In this document: positions 11,141 through 21,884 of the stretch, one piece after another
Position numbering within the stretch: the first letter of the stretch is position 1
How the letters are laid out: every line of letters begins with the position of its first letter
NCBI GenBank assembly: GCA_973895155.1
Contig: OZ316891.1
Span: 32,054,001-32,118,000, forward strand
Length of the DNA: 64,000 bases
Reading direction: 5' to 3'
DNA from: Marsupella aquatica
Lineage: Eukaryota > Marchantiophyta
Position numbers and translations under genes: made by a program
Notes under the pieces: generated by a model
What the model saw: the letters and a program-made list of their open reading frames with translations, nothing else
Told to the model about the DNA's origin: nothing
Database searches by the model: none

Positions 11141-12997
11141 ATGCTAGATCAACCAGAGTTTAGTGCGTCACGCATTCGGAGATACAAGGCTGCTTACCGT
11201 GACTACGTGGAGACTCGGATTACACGGGAAAGGGAAGAGAGAGAAGTTATGATGAGCACGGGATTGGCAGCGGGTTCCTCACCGGTGGGTAGGAAGATTT
11301 TTCGTCGAATTTATCCCAAGACCTCCACCAAGGTGATGGAGGATTGTCGGAACATTTTCCAAGCCACCGGGCTTACAGAATTCATGAAGGTGGAGATTAC
11401 CATCCCTTCAGGGAAGAGCTGGGACATTGAGGCCGGGATGGAGTTCCGAACGGAGGGAATCTACTTTGAATGTCTCAAACGTGTAGTGCCCCATGTGGAG
11501 TTGGCTAAGCTATTGTTTCTTGAGAATCAGAAATTCTCATTCACACCTCGGAATATCAGGGGAGAACTCACGTTGAAAATGGTAGCCACTTGGGTGACCA
11601 ATCCTACCTCCACCACCGCCATCCCTCTTTCTGCTGTCAAGGATGTTGAGTATAAGGGCTTCCTGGCCAAGGTGCATCAACGGGTTCTTGGCAACGTGCA
11701 ATCCGGAGTGCTGAATGAGGAGCATTTCGTGGTAGCTATGGACATCAAGAACTACCCAGCCCATGTGTACGGATGGTGGTGCTACGGATTGAAGAAGCTA
11801 TTGGCCGCTGAGCCCGGGAGTGTGAAACCAGGTGGGGCTGTACATTTGATGGGGTCATTTGTATTGGCCAGGGCAGAAGGGTTGATTGGTTCTCCGGGGC
11901 ATGAAGACACGGGATCATCTCTCACCACGGAGATCCGGAGTATTGCCACTACCGTTTTAGGGAAGCTCACGGAGGAATCATTGTCTGCTGGTGGGGAGGA
12001 TAATAGAGAAGAAGAGAACCAGGAGGATGATTGCACATTGGAGTGGCTTGAATCACTCGTGGGAGATCCGAAACAGCCTCTGGAATACAACATTCCGGAT
12101 GTTTACTTGGCAGAGCTACGGGATTTCAGAGAGGGAGTCCACGAGGGACTCAAGCTAGTCCACGCATTGAGGGAGTCTCTCAAGCACGCCACAGTCAAAG
12201 TAGAGACGTTAGAGCAGAGCATCCTGTCACTGAAGGAGGTGATCAAGACCAAGGAGCAGACCATTCATGAGAAGGTCAGGCACATCAATGCAGCTCACGT
12301 AGAGATCACCAACTTGAAGGGAGCTTTGTCCACCAAGGCCAAGGAAGCAGAAGAAGTAGGAGCGTTGAGGCAAGCATTGGCCAAAGAGAAGCAAAATTCT
12401 GGAGAAGTGATGGAGTGGAGGAACCAGGTGGGAGCACTACGGAGTCAGGTGGCAGCCTTTGAGACACGAGCGAAGAGAAGTGAGGCCCTGAGTCTAGGGA
12501 AACGGAAGAGTCCCGGCACACCTGGCTCCACACTTTCCCCGGATGTGATCTCCCAAGCTATCGAGATGGTGGTGAAGGAGGTTAGTGGGAAGTATGGACC
12601 CTTGTTGGATGGAGCCAAGAAGAGTCAGGAGAAGAGTAAGAGCTTGGAGAAGAAGCTCCGGGAGGTACGGAAATCGTTACGGGAGGCTCAGGTCAGTACG
12701 GGGATGCCACCCAGGTCTGTCACCCCCGGGACTCCCATGGCCACGGGGCAAGTTCTACCGTTGGAGTTGCGGTCCGGAGAAGAGGCTACCCTCTGGAAGG
12801 ACACAATTGGTGAGGGGTACATCAAGGCGTGGCAGGCCTTGGCTGCTTTGAGGAAGCGCGGGAGCAGCAGCACTAAGAGTACTCCGTCGAAGAAGAAGAA
12901 AAGTACGGTGGCACTCACTCCCGTGAGTGATGAGGAGGAGGACCACTCACGGGGCACAAGTCCGGGCACCGAGAGCGAAGAAGAAGAGGAGGATTAG
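11141..12997 (+). CDS. LTR-borne coiled-coil protein, 618 aa (A1 5' LTR copy)
   Basis: This 618-codon ORF lies wholly inside the LTR. It begins at an ATG (MLDQPEFSAS) and ends in a very acidic tail (ESEEEEED). Residues of about 1-230 form a folded-looking N-terminal part with aromatic clusters such as YGWWCYGLKKLL. About 320-450 and 467-520 are rich in heptad-like L/E/K runs typical of coiled coils. About 571-618 holds a basic KKKKS stretch, a possible nuclear signal, followed by the acidic end. I recognise no enzyme or known Gag fold. Athila/Tat and Ogre elements can carry additional ORFs outside gag-pol, but a location within the LTR is unusual. All four LTR copies in this window are open over the same 618 codons, which suggests selection or very recent spread. 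Confidence 0.85.
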   Translation: MLDQPEFSASRIRRYKAAYRDYVETRITREREEREVMMSTGLAAGSSPVGRKIFRRIYPKTSTKVMEDCRNIFQATGLTEFMKVEITIPSGKSWDIEAGMEFRTEGIYFECLKRVVPHVELAKLLFLENQKFSFTPRNIRGELTLKMVATWVTNPTSTTAIPLSAVKDVEYKGFLAKVHQRVLGNVQSGVLNEEHFVVAMDIKNYPAHVYGWWCYGLKKLLAAEPGSVKPGGAVHLMGSFVLARAEGLIGSPGHEDTGSSLTTEIRSIATTVLGKLTEESLSAGGEDNREEENQEDDCTLEWLESLVGDPKQPLEYNIPDVYLAELRDFREGVHEGLKLVHALRESLKHATVKVETLEQSILSLKEVIKTKEQTIHEKVRHINAAHVEITNLKGALSTKAKEAEEVGALRQALAKEKQNSGEVMEWRNQVGALRSQVAAFETRAKRSEALSLGKRKSPGTPGSTLSPDVISQAIEMVVKEVSGKYGPLLDGAKKSQEKSKSLEKKLREVRKSLREAQVSTGMPPRSVTPGTPMATGQVLPLELRSGEEATLWKDTIGEGYIKAWQALAALRKRGSSSTKSTPSKKKKSTVALTPVSDEEEDHSRGTSPGTESEEEEED

Positions 12998-14128
12998 ATA
13001 GGCGTACGGACGTGGGTGTACGGCCTCCAGATTTCCAACATTTTAGTGGGGGGTCACTCATGGGCTTGTTGGGATGAGCTCGCGGAGCTGATTCCAACAA
13101 GAGGCGGCGCTCCTCAAACGGAGCCAGGATGAGCAAGTTATGGCCTGGAGAACTTATGTTTTTGCGGTACGGAAACGGCCATAACTCAGGCGTCTGAAGT
13201 CCGTTGAGGGAGCGACTTAGTGATTCGGAAGCAGGAAAAGAAGAGCTATCCAGGGGTGAGCTCAGGTGTGCACTTGGAAGGGCACCTAGTTTCGGCCATT
13301 TTGGGGTGCCTCTCACTTTCAGGGTTCACGTGTACTGTTGGGGCGCCGTCGAAGGCACCGTCGGCCCCCTTGTTTTGGGTTTAGGGTTTTAGCAGCATGT
13401 GTGTGCCGCATGCTCCTCTTCAGTTTAAGGATTTCTCTTAGTGCAAGGTTTTAGCGGCGCCGCTAGGGTAGCCGCCACCGTTGTGACCCTGTGAGGGGTG
13501 CTTTGGTGTGATTTTTCAGTATTTAGGGGGATAGCCCCGAAGTAGTTAGGGGGACTCAGTGTGAAGTTAGCAAGGAGGGATAGAGTGGAGCCTGAGGAGT
13601 TTGAAAGCGTGTTCAGAGTAGTGAGGGGGAGCCATACTCATTGTCCGGAGAGGCAGGAGTTGAGTAGACGGCAGGAGGCCGGGTTACTCATGCAATGTGT
13701 ATCGTTTTTCCCAAGAGATATGGATCTGTACATTTGACTTGATGGGCTTTTGTTGTGTGTTCCTTCTCCCTTTTTCGCTTTCCGAATTGTGTTCTCCCGT
13801 TCTATGATTTGAAGAAACTTGCTTGGTTTGAGTCGGCCTTGTGAGTAGGGGTGGTGACAGCACTCTTTGGGTGACTCCGAGTGAAGGTGTAGTGGGGTAG
13901 TCGGCAGGACTTGATCAAAAGCTGTGGGGTGAGGGTAGTCGGTAGACTTGATCAAAACCTACATTTCCGGGAGCGGAAACCAAAATACTCATCCTGGTGT
14001 GAAAAGAATCCAAATAGCGTCCCTCCACGACCCCGTAATACGATACCAACGGTTTAAGCGAAGAAAAGTGCGGTTTGCACGTATTAACCATTGGAGAGGC
14101 AAGTGACATAAGTGTGGTCTTTTGTTTT

Positions 14129-14146
14129 TGGCGCCGCTGCCGGGGA
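14129..14146 (+). promoter_or_regulatory. A1 primer-binding site (tRNA-Asp type)
   Basis: TGGCGCCGCTGCCGGGGA complements the 3' end of plant tRNA-Asp apart from one position (C where T is expected). It lies 20 nt after the LTR, as in Athila/Tat elements. Confidence 0.9.
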
Positions 14147-14206
14147 ATCCTTCTTCTTGTTTGACGACACGAAGGAGGGGAGCTACGTCTATTGGGAGTT
14201 CAAACC

Positions 14207-14303
14207 TATCAACCACAACGCAACTTGCGACGGTTGATACGTGAGAAGTTTGTTGGTTACTTTGTTATTGTACGTCAACCACAACGCATCGTGCGACGGT
14301 TGA
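14207..14303 (+). other. Paired leader hairpins before gag
   Basis: Two near-copies of an imperfect palindrome lie in the untranslated leader, at 14207-14239 (arms TATCAACC / GGTTGATA) and 14275-14303 (arms TCAACC / GGTTGA). Both also pair CGCA with TGCG close to the loop. A dimerisation or packaging signal is plausible but unproven. Confidence 0.7.
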
Positions 14304-14363
14304 TGTTTACAAATATTGCTTTCTGAGACATTGGTGTAAGTTTGGAATGCAGGTCTCAATGGG

Positions 14364-17300
14364 ATGCCGAGAGGGAGAAGGGGAGGTAGAGGAAGTCCCC
14401 AACACACACGTACCCCAAGATCAGAGCTAGAAGGGGGGCCCTCTTGGATTGGGACCAGACGACGAGTTGCTGCCGAAGAACGCTTACGGCTTGCAGAAGA
14501 GAGGAGGTTGCCACTGGTGCTGGAAGAACAAGTTGGTGTGCAACAGGAAGAGGCTCAACGTAATGAGGCCATATGCCCAGACGAAGAGCCAGACATAGAT
14601 CACGAGCGAGAAGAAGGAGAGCCCTTTGTGTTGGTGCAGTCTGAGTTACAAAATCTGATCCCAGAGCTCACTGCATTGCCACAAATCATCTCACACCTAT
14701 CATCGGTGCTGTTACCGGTGGCCCAACAAGCGCCATTACCACCTGTGTTGATACAGGCACCGGCTGCACCGATGGCAGCTGCACAACGTACCCGTGTTCA
14801 GTACGTACCCTTCAAGGGGAGACCAAAGGATGATCCAGACGAATGGATTGAGGAGTTTGAAGGGATTGCCGAAGCTAATGGGGAGTCTGCACATAAGCTC
14901 ACTATCATTCCTGGAATGATGAGAGGGGAGGCAGGTCCATGGTTCATTTCGTTGTTGGCCAACGTGAAAGCTGATTGGGCTCTGTTCAAGCAAGCCTTCT
15001 TGAAGGAGTTCAGATCCATAGGAGTGGAGGCCACCTCACTATTAAAGGTGGGCCAACTCAGGATGAAGAAGAAGGAGTCATTACGGAGGTTTTTGCAAAG
15101 GTTCCAAAAGCTGGTACGTCGGATCCAAGCCCGTACCGATGATGCTATGCGTCAAGCCTGGTTTGTGGCTGCCCTACCAAGCAAGATGGGGTTCTTTGTA
15201 CGTCAAGCCAAGCCAACCACATTGGCTGAAGCTATTGCAGCAGCGGAGTCATACACCGCAGCTGATGCCACAAGCAAGCGTTGCCGAAGAAAGAAGCTGA
15301 AGCCGGTTGACAGTTCCTCCAGTGAGGAGTCGAGTGGATCTGATTCAGATAGTAGTGATGAATCTGAGGATTCTGAGAGTACTACAGAGTCAGACACTAC
15401 GGAGTCAGAAGCTGAAAGACGAAGGAGGAAGAAGAAGAAGTTGTCAAAGAAAGTCAAGAAGTCCTCTCACCGTGAAGTGATACTACCCACGGTGGCCGTT
15501 ACACCATTGTCTACGGCAAGACGCCTGAAGGAGCAAGAGGCCAGATATGATGAGCTGACGGAGCAAATGAAAGCGTTGAAAGTACATTTTGCCGGACTCA
15601 AACCTGAGAGGAGAAAAGTTCCGGTGGAGAGAGCCAATGTGTGGTGCACCAAGTGCATGAAGTTTGGTCATGCCCCGAAGGAGTGCCCAGCGGGAGAACC
15701 AGCCAAGGTTTTCCAAGTACGGGAGGAGGATGTTGAGGGGGCAAGCTACTCAAATCCTTCATATGCAGCGGAAGGGCCAATAGAGTACTTCATGGAGGAG
15801 CCACCAGAGGCCAACGTGTATAGTGTACAACCTCTCAACCCGGGACCACGGAGCATTCATGGAGTTTCAACAAACGCCGGAGCACCCGCATACTCCAACT
15901 ATCCCAACGCTAACCCAGGGAATCGACCACCGTACCCTGGAGTGAGGAAGATCCCTATTTGTTACAATTGTAGAGTGGCGGGCCACTACGCTAATGTGTG
16001 CCCAGAGCCCACCCGTCAAGGCAATGGAGATTTTGCCCGGCTGTGTCAACTATGCAAGGGGGAGGGTCATCTTGCACCACACTGCCCAACCTTGGAGGCG
16101 TTCAAGGCTCAACCGATTGGGGCACAAGAGAAGAAGGGGCCGCCACCTCCTCTGAAAGAAGCTAGCGTCAACTTTCTCACCACGGAAGCAGTCGACACCC
16201 CTCTAATCACTAGAAGAGAAGAAACCGTAGTGAACATTCCCAAGCAAAGGATGACCACCATAACGGAGGAGGTGGTACCGCTAGTCGTTGTAGTATCTCC
16301 AGTTGTTGAGATACCGGTGGTTGTTGTTGCAACATCTACGGAAGTTGAAGTTGCTAACCCCTCACCCCCAAGTCATGAGTGGACTCATGCTGAGAATCTA
16401 CCGGAGGAAGACAGCGACGAGGAGAGAAGGCATTACTCTTGTTACCGAGTCTCCACTCGATCCGGCAAAAAGAAGGGCAAGTCCGAGCTCAAGCAGAAGT
16501 ACAAGGAGGTGCATCAAGCTTCCACATCGGGTACCTCACACGAACCGGAGGTGCCACCCATGGAGGATAGTGACTTTGATCGGGACAACCCCAAGTTGTT
16601 CTATCCGAAGGTGGGAGAAGAGGTACGTAAGCAGTTGGAGGAGCTAGAAGCACAAGCCATGCAAGCGGCCATTGACAAAGACATGGAGGAGGCAAAGGCC
16701 AGAAAGAAAGCGGAGGAGAGGGTTGTTCGTTGGAAACCGGGAGAAGAGGTCATCCCACCCATACCTCCTGCAACCGCGTACAACATTGCTCAAGACATTC
16801 TGGATTGCCCAGTCAGTGCCACAATTGGTCAACTATTACGGGATAGCTCCCTATACCGTCGCCAAGTCAAGGAGATTCTCATGAGGAGGAGACGTAGAAG
16901 AAGGTTACCCAAAGTTGGGGCTGACCCCATACAAGTCAACTGGGTCACGGAGGATTTGGGTGCCCCAGAACTCACGGTGGACATCAATGGATGTGCAATA
17001 CGGTTTGTACCGGTGGACGGGGGCTCGGGAGTCAACATCATGACTGAGGAGACGGCAAACCGGTTGGGGTATACAGAGTTAGAACCACCGGCACGTGCCA
17101 TGAGGTTGGCTGATGGTGCACGGGTGGTGCCGTTGGGGTGTCTCACCAAGATTCCAACAATGATAGGGGGAAAATCTTTCCCCCTCAACTATTTGGTGAT
17201 GCGACCCGTTCGGCCGTACGGTTTTCCCATTTTAATTGGCAGGCCATGGTTGTATGTGGCCAAGGTCACAAGTGATTGGGGCAAACGGCAGTTTCGGTTT

Positions 17301-20300
17301 GGTATCCCCACTATCACTATTCCATGGTCAGCGGAGTCACCTCACGGGGAGACTACGACTATGGAGGAGGAATATGATTCAGAGGTCACCTCAGATGAAG
17401 ACGAGGATGAAGTATACATGGTGAAACTGATTTCTCACCTCACGGAGGAAGATGTTTTTGGCCCCGGAGTTGCTACTCAAGAGCATGCAGTAGAGGAATC
17501 AGTTAGCCAAGTGCACGCTGTTCTAGAAGAGATGGAAGACGAGCGAAGCAAAATTGTGGAGGCTGAACCTCTAGAGATTCATGATAGGGAGGCAGAGGAT
17601 CACCCCGAGGAGGTGGAAATGCAAGCCCACACGATCATGTTTGATGATGAGCAAAGAGAGCAGTTTTTGAATGACATCCTGGATGATGACTTTAGAGAGG
17701 AGCTATTGTCACATTACAAAGAATCTGACGTTGAAGAAATAATGGCCCATGTGACAAAGGATCCACCTCCATCCCGACCAGACCAGGAGGAGAGTGATGC
17801 ACCGGTGTATGGAGGGATGAGGCTCGCACGGTTGGAAGAAACCTTTGATGAGGAGACACGCAACAAGTTGGACGTGATCAGGCCGGAGCAGTACACAAAG
17901 GTGGAAGTGGGTGAGGGCAAGACACTCAACATTGGTAGTAAGTTGGATGCTACGGAGCAACGCACGATTCAGGAATTGTTGAAAGAGTACCAAGACGTAT
18001 TTGCGTGGAGCCACCAAGATTTGAAAGGAGTGCCACCTGAGTTTGGTGAGCACAGCATTGACCTGATGTCAGGAGCACGACCTGTGAGGCAACGCCAATA
18101 CCGCCTCAACCCCAAATACTCACTCATGGTGAAGGAGGAGATTGACCGTTTGTTGGATGCAGGATTCATTTATCCGGTCATGCATAGTGAGTGGGTGTCA
18201 CCCATCGTAATCGTGCCCAAGAAAAAGGGGCCAGACGGGAAGGTGAAAATACGGGTGTGCCAAGATTTTCGAAAGTTGAATGATGCGACCAAGAAGGATC
18301 ACTACCCGCTACCGTTCACGGATATCGTGTTGGACATGGTAGCAGGTTGGGAGATATACAGCTTCTTGGATGGCTACTCTGGGTACAACCAAATCTGGAT
18401 ACGGGAGGAGGACCAACTCAAGACGGCTTTCACAACAGAGTGGGGGATTTTTGCATTCCGGAGAATGCCTTTTGGGTTGTGCAATGCCCCTGGCATGTTC
18501 CAACGGCTCATGATGAATATATTTCATGACTTTTTACGCAGGTTCTTGGAGATCTTTATTGATGACTTTGCTGTCTACAGCAAACGAGTCAAGCATCCGG
18601 AACACTTACGGTTGACTTTTCAGCGGTGCCGGGAGACTTGCCTGAAGCTGCATCCGGAGAAATGTTTCTTTGGAATTGAGGAGGGAATCCTATTGGGCCA
18701 CAAAGTGTCTGCACGAGGGATTGAAGTTGATCGTGAGAAGGTCGCCGTGTGGGTAGCAGTCTCATTTCCCAAGAATGTGAAGGAAGTGAGAGGGTTCTTG
18801 GGGTGTGTTGGCTACTACCGACGCTTCATCAAAGACTTTGCCAAGGTAGCCATGCCACTCACTTCCATGTTGAAAAAAGGAAGTGAGTTTGAACCTACTC
18901 CTTCCCGTCAGGCTGCTTTTGATGAATTGAAGAAACGATTGCTAGAGGCCCCCGTGCTCATTACGCCCAATTGGAATAAGGAATTCCATGTTTACGTAGA
19001 CGTATCAGGATTTTGCATCGGTGCCGTTTTGAGTCAGTTAGATGATGATGGAAGAGACCATCCCATCTACTTTGCCAGTAGGCAGTTGGCCCCGGCAGAG
19101 AAAAACTACTCACCCACCGATAGGGAGGCACTTGGTATCATCTACGCTTGTAAGAAGTATCGTCATTATTTGTTGGGGTACAAGGTTGTGTTCCACACGG
19201 ATCACAACAGCTTGAAATACATGGTCAACAAGCCAGATCTGTCTGGGAGAATTGCACGTTGGGTTTTGTTGCTACAAGAGTTCAACTATGAGGTGAGAGT
19301 AAGATCGGGGAAGAGTCATAGCAATGCAGACTTCTTCTCCCGTATTGAGGGAGCATCTGACTCCCAGGAGATTGATGATCGGTTCCCGGATGAGGAAGTG
19401 TTCAGCGTGAATACAGAGGCCACTACTTGGTATGGAGAAATTTTGGAATTTCTCCGCACGGCTAGAGTTCCCTCACGTTTGGGCCCGGAGAGAGCAGCAG
19501 TGTTTTTGCGTAAGACAGGTCCCTACTTGCTTGTGAAGGGAGTACTTCACAAGTACGGCATGGATGGCCGACTTCGTCGTTGTTTGGAGGAAGCGGAGAT
19601 ACGTACAGTCATGGCAGCATTACATGAGGAGGAAGCTGGTGGCCACTTTGCACGGGAGACCACCGCAAGGAAAATACTAGATGCTGGATATTGGTGGCCA
19701 ACTCTCTTTCGGGATGTACACCGGTACATCCAGCGATGTGATCCGTGCCAGCGTCAAGGCAAACCAGGGCCCTCCTCACGACACCCATTGGTGCCCATAC
19801 TTCCTCTTGCACCCTTTGAGAAGTGGGGGGTGGACTTCATTGGCCCTTTCACTCCCATCACACGAAGAGGGAGGAAGCGCTACATCATTCTTGCAACGGA
19901 CTATGCCACCAAGTGGGTGGAGGCCCGAGCTACTGCCAAGGATGATGCCAACACCACGGCACGTTTTTTGTATGAGCAGATTTTTACACGATTTGGTCCA
20001 CCATTGGAGTTGGTAAGTGACAGGGGTACTCACTTCCTCAATCATACGATTGAACGTTTGACGGAGAACTACTTGATCTCACATAGGAAGACCACTCCGT
20101 ACCACCCTCGAGCCAACGGGCTCACTGAGAGAGCCAACGGGATCATGGGCAAGATCCTCAACAAAACGGTATCCGCTCACAAGACCGATTGGGATTTGAA
20201 GTTGTTGGCTGCCACTTACGCTTACAACCTGGCTCACAAGACTACCACGGGCCACAGCCCCTATTTCCTTGTGTTTGGACAACACTCTCTTGTGCCGGTG

Positions 20301-20762
20301 GAATTTGAGGTTCCAACCATTCGAATCCTAACACGGGAAAGGGAAGGGGCAGAAGAAAGTGTCGCTTCACGGATCCAACAGTTGGAGCAACTCACGGAGA
20401 CACGAGAAGAGGCTTTGACACATACGGAGCAGGAGCAAGGCAAACGCAAGTCACATTACGATTCCCATCTCCGTCGTGTGTCCATTGAGGAGGGAGATTT
20501 GGTGCTCCTCTACGATAGCCGCTTCATGCATTTCCCCGGGAAGTTGCATACACGGTGGATGGGACCCTACGTAGTGGATGCCGTCTACTCCAACGGCTCG
20601 GTTCAACTCAAGACATTGGAGGGGCAACTACTCAACACACGGATCAATCAAGAGCGCCTAAAGAAGTACTACACGGAGGAAGAGTATGGTGCTCGCGGGG
20701 GCGCTTCGCAATTAAGAGAGGAGCTATGTGACGGGTACCCCGTCACGGGAAGTCACACATAA
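14364..20762 (+). CDS. A1 Gag-Pol polyprotein, 2132 aa (Ty3/gypsy, Athila/Tat-like)
   Basis: One frame encodes all of the replication proteins. Gag lies at about 145-310 (FKGRPKDDPDEWIEEFEG). An acidic/basic linker follows, then three CCHC zinc knuckles at about 427 (CTKCMKFGHAPKEC), 533 (CYNCRVAGHYANVC) and 560 (CQLCKGEGHLAPHC). The retropepsin-like active site is near 890 (PVDGGSG). Reverse transcriptase spans about 1240-1480, with FIDDF near 1397 as the catalytic box. RNase H is at about 1545-1660 (YVDVSGFCIGAVLSQ). Integrase has an HHCC finger near 1753-1800 and the D, D, E residues in GVDFIGPF, SDRGTHF and LTERANG. The last 11 codons and the stop lie inside the 3' LTR. The start ATG at 14364 has no competitor in frame. 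There is no frameshift or stop, so it looks functional. Confidence 0.97.
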   Translation: MPRGRRGGRGSPQHTRTPRSELEGGPSWIGTRRRVAAEERLRLAEERRLPLVLEEQVGVQQEEAQRNEAICPDEEPDIDHEREEGEPFVLVQSELQNLIPELTALPQIISHLSSVLLPVAQQAPLPPVLIQAPAAPMAAAQRTRVQYVPFKGRPKDDPDEWIEEFEGIAEANGESAHKLTIIPGMMRGEAGPWFISLLANVKADWALFKQAFLKEFRSIGVEATSLLKVGQLRMKKKESLRRFLQRFQKLVRRIQARTDDAMRQAWFVAALPSKMGFFVRQAKPTTLAEAIAAAESYTAADATSKRCRRKKLKPVDSSSSEESSGSDSDSSDESEDSESTTESDTTESEAERRRRKKKKLSKKVKKSSHREVILPTVAVTPLSTARRLKEQEARYDELTEQMKALKVHFAGLKPERRKVPVERANVWCTKCMKFGHAPKECPAGEPAKVFQVREEDVEGASYSNPSYAAEGPIEYFMEEPPEANVYSVQPLNPGPRSIHGVSTNAGAPAYSNYPNANPGNRPPYPGVRKIPICYNCRVAGHYANVCPEPTRQGNGDFARLCQLCKGEGHLAPHCPTLEAFKAQPIGAQEKKGPPPPLKEASVNFLTTEAVDTPLITRREETVVNIPKQRMTTITEEVVPLVVVVSPVVEIPVVVVATSTEVEVANPSPPSHEWTHAENLPEEDSDEERRHYSCYRVSTRSGKKKGKSELKQKYKEVHQASTSGTSHEPEVPPMEDSDFDRDNPKLFYPKVGEEVRKQLEELEAQAMQAAIDKDMEEAKARKKAEERVVRWKPGEEVIPPIPPATAYNIAQDILDCPVSATIGQLLRDSSLYRRQVKEILMRRRRRRRLPKVGADPIQVNWVTEDLGAPELTVDINGCAIRFVPVDGGSGVNIMTEETANRLGYTELEPPARAMRLADGARVVPLGCLTKIPTMIGGKSFPLNYLVMRPVRPYGFPILIGRPWLYVAKVTSDWGKRQFRFGIPTITIPWSAESPHGETTTMEEEYDSEVTSDEDEDEVYMVKLISHLTEEDVFGPGVATQEHAVEESVSQVHAVLEEMEDERSKIVEAEPLEIHDREAEDHPEEVEMQAHTIMFDDEQREQFLNDILDDDFREELLSHYKESDVEEIMAHVTKDPPPSRPDQEESDAPVYGGMRLARLEETFDEETRNKLDVIRPEQYTKVEVGEGKTLNIGSKLDATEQRTIQELLKEYQDVFAWSHQDLKGVPPEFGEHSIDLMSGARPVRQRQYRLNPKYSLMVKEEIDRLLDAGFIYPVMHSEWVSPIVIVPKKKGPDGKVKIRVCQDFRKLNDATKKDHYPLPFTDIVLDMVAGWEIYSFLDGYSGYNQIWIREEDQLKTAFTTEWGIFAFRRMPFGLCNAPGMFQRLMMNIFHDFLRRFLEIFIDDFAVYSKRVKHPEHLRLTFQRCRETCLKLHPEKCFFGIEEGILLGHKVSARGIEVDREKVAVWVAVSFPKNVKEVRGFLGCVGYYRRFIKDFAKVAMPLTSMLKKGSEFEPTPSRQAAFDELKKRLLEAPVLITPNWNKEFHVYVDVSGFCIGAVLSQLDDDGRDHPIYFASRQLAPAEKNYSPTDREALGIIYACKKYRHYLLGYKVVFHTDHNSLKYMVNKPDLSGRIARWVLLLQEFNYEVRVRSGKSHSNADFFSRIEGASDSQEIDDRFPDEEVFSVNTEATTWYGEILEFLRTARVPSRLGPERAAVFLRKTGPYLLVKGVLHKYGMDGRLRRCLEEAEIRTVMAALHEEEAGGHFARETTARKILDAGYWWPTLFRDVHRYIQRCDPCQRQGKPGPSSRHPLVPILPLAPFEKWGVDFIGPFTPITRRGRKRYIILATDYATKWVEARATAKDDANTTARFLYEQIFTRFGPPLELVSDRGTHFLNHTIERLTENYLISHRKTTPYHPRANGLTERANGIMGKILNKTVSAHKTDWDLKLLAATYAYNLAHKTTTGHSPYFLVFGQHSLVPVEFEVPTIRILTREREGAEESVASRIQQLEQLTETREEALTHTEQEQGKRKSHYDSHLRRVSIEEGDLVLLYDSRFMHFPGKLHTRWMGPYVVDAVYSNGSVQLKTLEGQLLNTRINQERLKKYYTEEEYGARGGASQLREELCDGYPVTGSHT
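20714..20723 (+). promoter_or_regulatory. A1 polypurine tract
   Basis: AAGAGAGGAG lies three bases before the 3' LTR start at 20727. It overlaps the coding sequence. Confidence 0.8.
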
Positions 20763-21243
20763 CTGGTTGCAAAGGCCGATACCTTGTTAATAGTCAATGT
20801 AAATAAGCCATTTTTTAATTTTTAGTTAATTCCGTCATTATAGGTTGATGATGCCCCAGGTGACTTTATATTCTTTCTCTCATAATAGTTCTAAGATTTG
20901 CGGCGACCTAAGTGGGCAAATATTTTGGGACCTTGAAACTAGCCAGGACCAGCCCCATAGGACTTACCGTTTTGCTTCAAGAGCTATTGTTGAGACCCCC
21001 ATTGCAAAGTCAGGAGAGGGGGGGGTTTTTTTTTAAATAAATCCCTCCTCAGGAGGGCGAGTCCCATTAGTGGCCGTCCGAGAGAAAGAGGGGCTGCCTC
21101 GCGAGCCCATAGGGCTGCGTGCCCGGGCGATTAATGGGGCTCCGCGAGCTGAAGGGGCTGCCTCGCGAGCCCATAGGGCTGCGTGCCCGGGCAATTAATG
21201 AGGCTCCGCGAGCTGAAGGAGCGCAAGCGAGCGGGGGGGGGGG

Positions 21244-21478
21244 AGTTAAAGGGCCTCCCGCGAGCTGGGAGGATCACGCGAGCGGGGGGGAGTTAAAGGG
21301 CCTCCCGCGAGCTGGGAGGATCACGCGAGCGGGGGGGAGTTAAAGGGCCTCCCGCGAGCTGGGAGGATCACGCGAGCGGGGGGGAGTTAAAGGGCCTCCC
21401 GCGAGCTGGGAGGATCACGCGAGCGGGGGGGAGTTGAAGGGCCTCCCGCGAGCCGGGAGGAATGGCCGCGCGCCCTGC
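21244..21478. repeat. 47-bp tandem repeat, five units (A1 3' LTR)
   Basis: Units begin at 21244, 21291, 21338, 21385 and 21432, the last being the AGTTGAA variant. It has one more unit than the 5' LTR of the same insertion. Confidence 0.92.
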
Positions 21479-21884
21479 ATAGGGCCGCGCGCAGGAGGAC
21501 GCAAGGGTAAGGCCCGAGAAATGGGCCGGGGCGCATGGCGAAGGCGCCAGGAGTTTTTTCGGTTCTATTTTTTTTTCCTTCCTTTTTCTTTCCCTCTTCC
21601 TTTTGCACGACCCTCTCATTGCCGAAAGCAAAAACGGGGTTCTTCTCTCTCTTGCCGGAAGCTCTCTCCAGATTCTAATTATTTTTGAAGCTCTCTCTTT
21701 CATGGTGGATTAGTGGGGCTTGCTGGCGTCATTCTTCCAGGCATTAGTGGCGGCCGCACGGAGTAGTGACGGGAAATTGAGAGAATTTAAGTGATCGGGC
21801 TACGGGGGCTGTTTCGGGCCAGGGAATTGACATTGCCACGGGTGACGGGATTGGTGATTGAGAAATTGATTTCGGGATGCATGG

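Larger units (their letters stand above)
10030..14108 (+). repeat. A1 5' LTR (4079 bp)
   Basis: It starts TGTGACGGG and ends AAGTGACA. Its parts in order are an AT-rich stretch, a T/A-rich TATA-like motif (TTTAAATAAA near 10336-10345), two 64-bp repeats, four 47-bp GC-rich repeats, a polypyrimidine tract near 10820-10860, the 618-codon ORF, and a 1.1-kb tail. If transcription starts near 10.3-11.0 kb, the ORF would be the first cistron of the genomic RNA. That is inference. Confidence 0.95.

Noticed and set aside
13370-13395. Telomere-like GGGTTTAGGGTTTTAG in the LTR
   Set aside because: It has only about two units and is repeated at the same place in all four LTRs. It is at most a telobox-type motif, not telomeric DNA.
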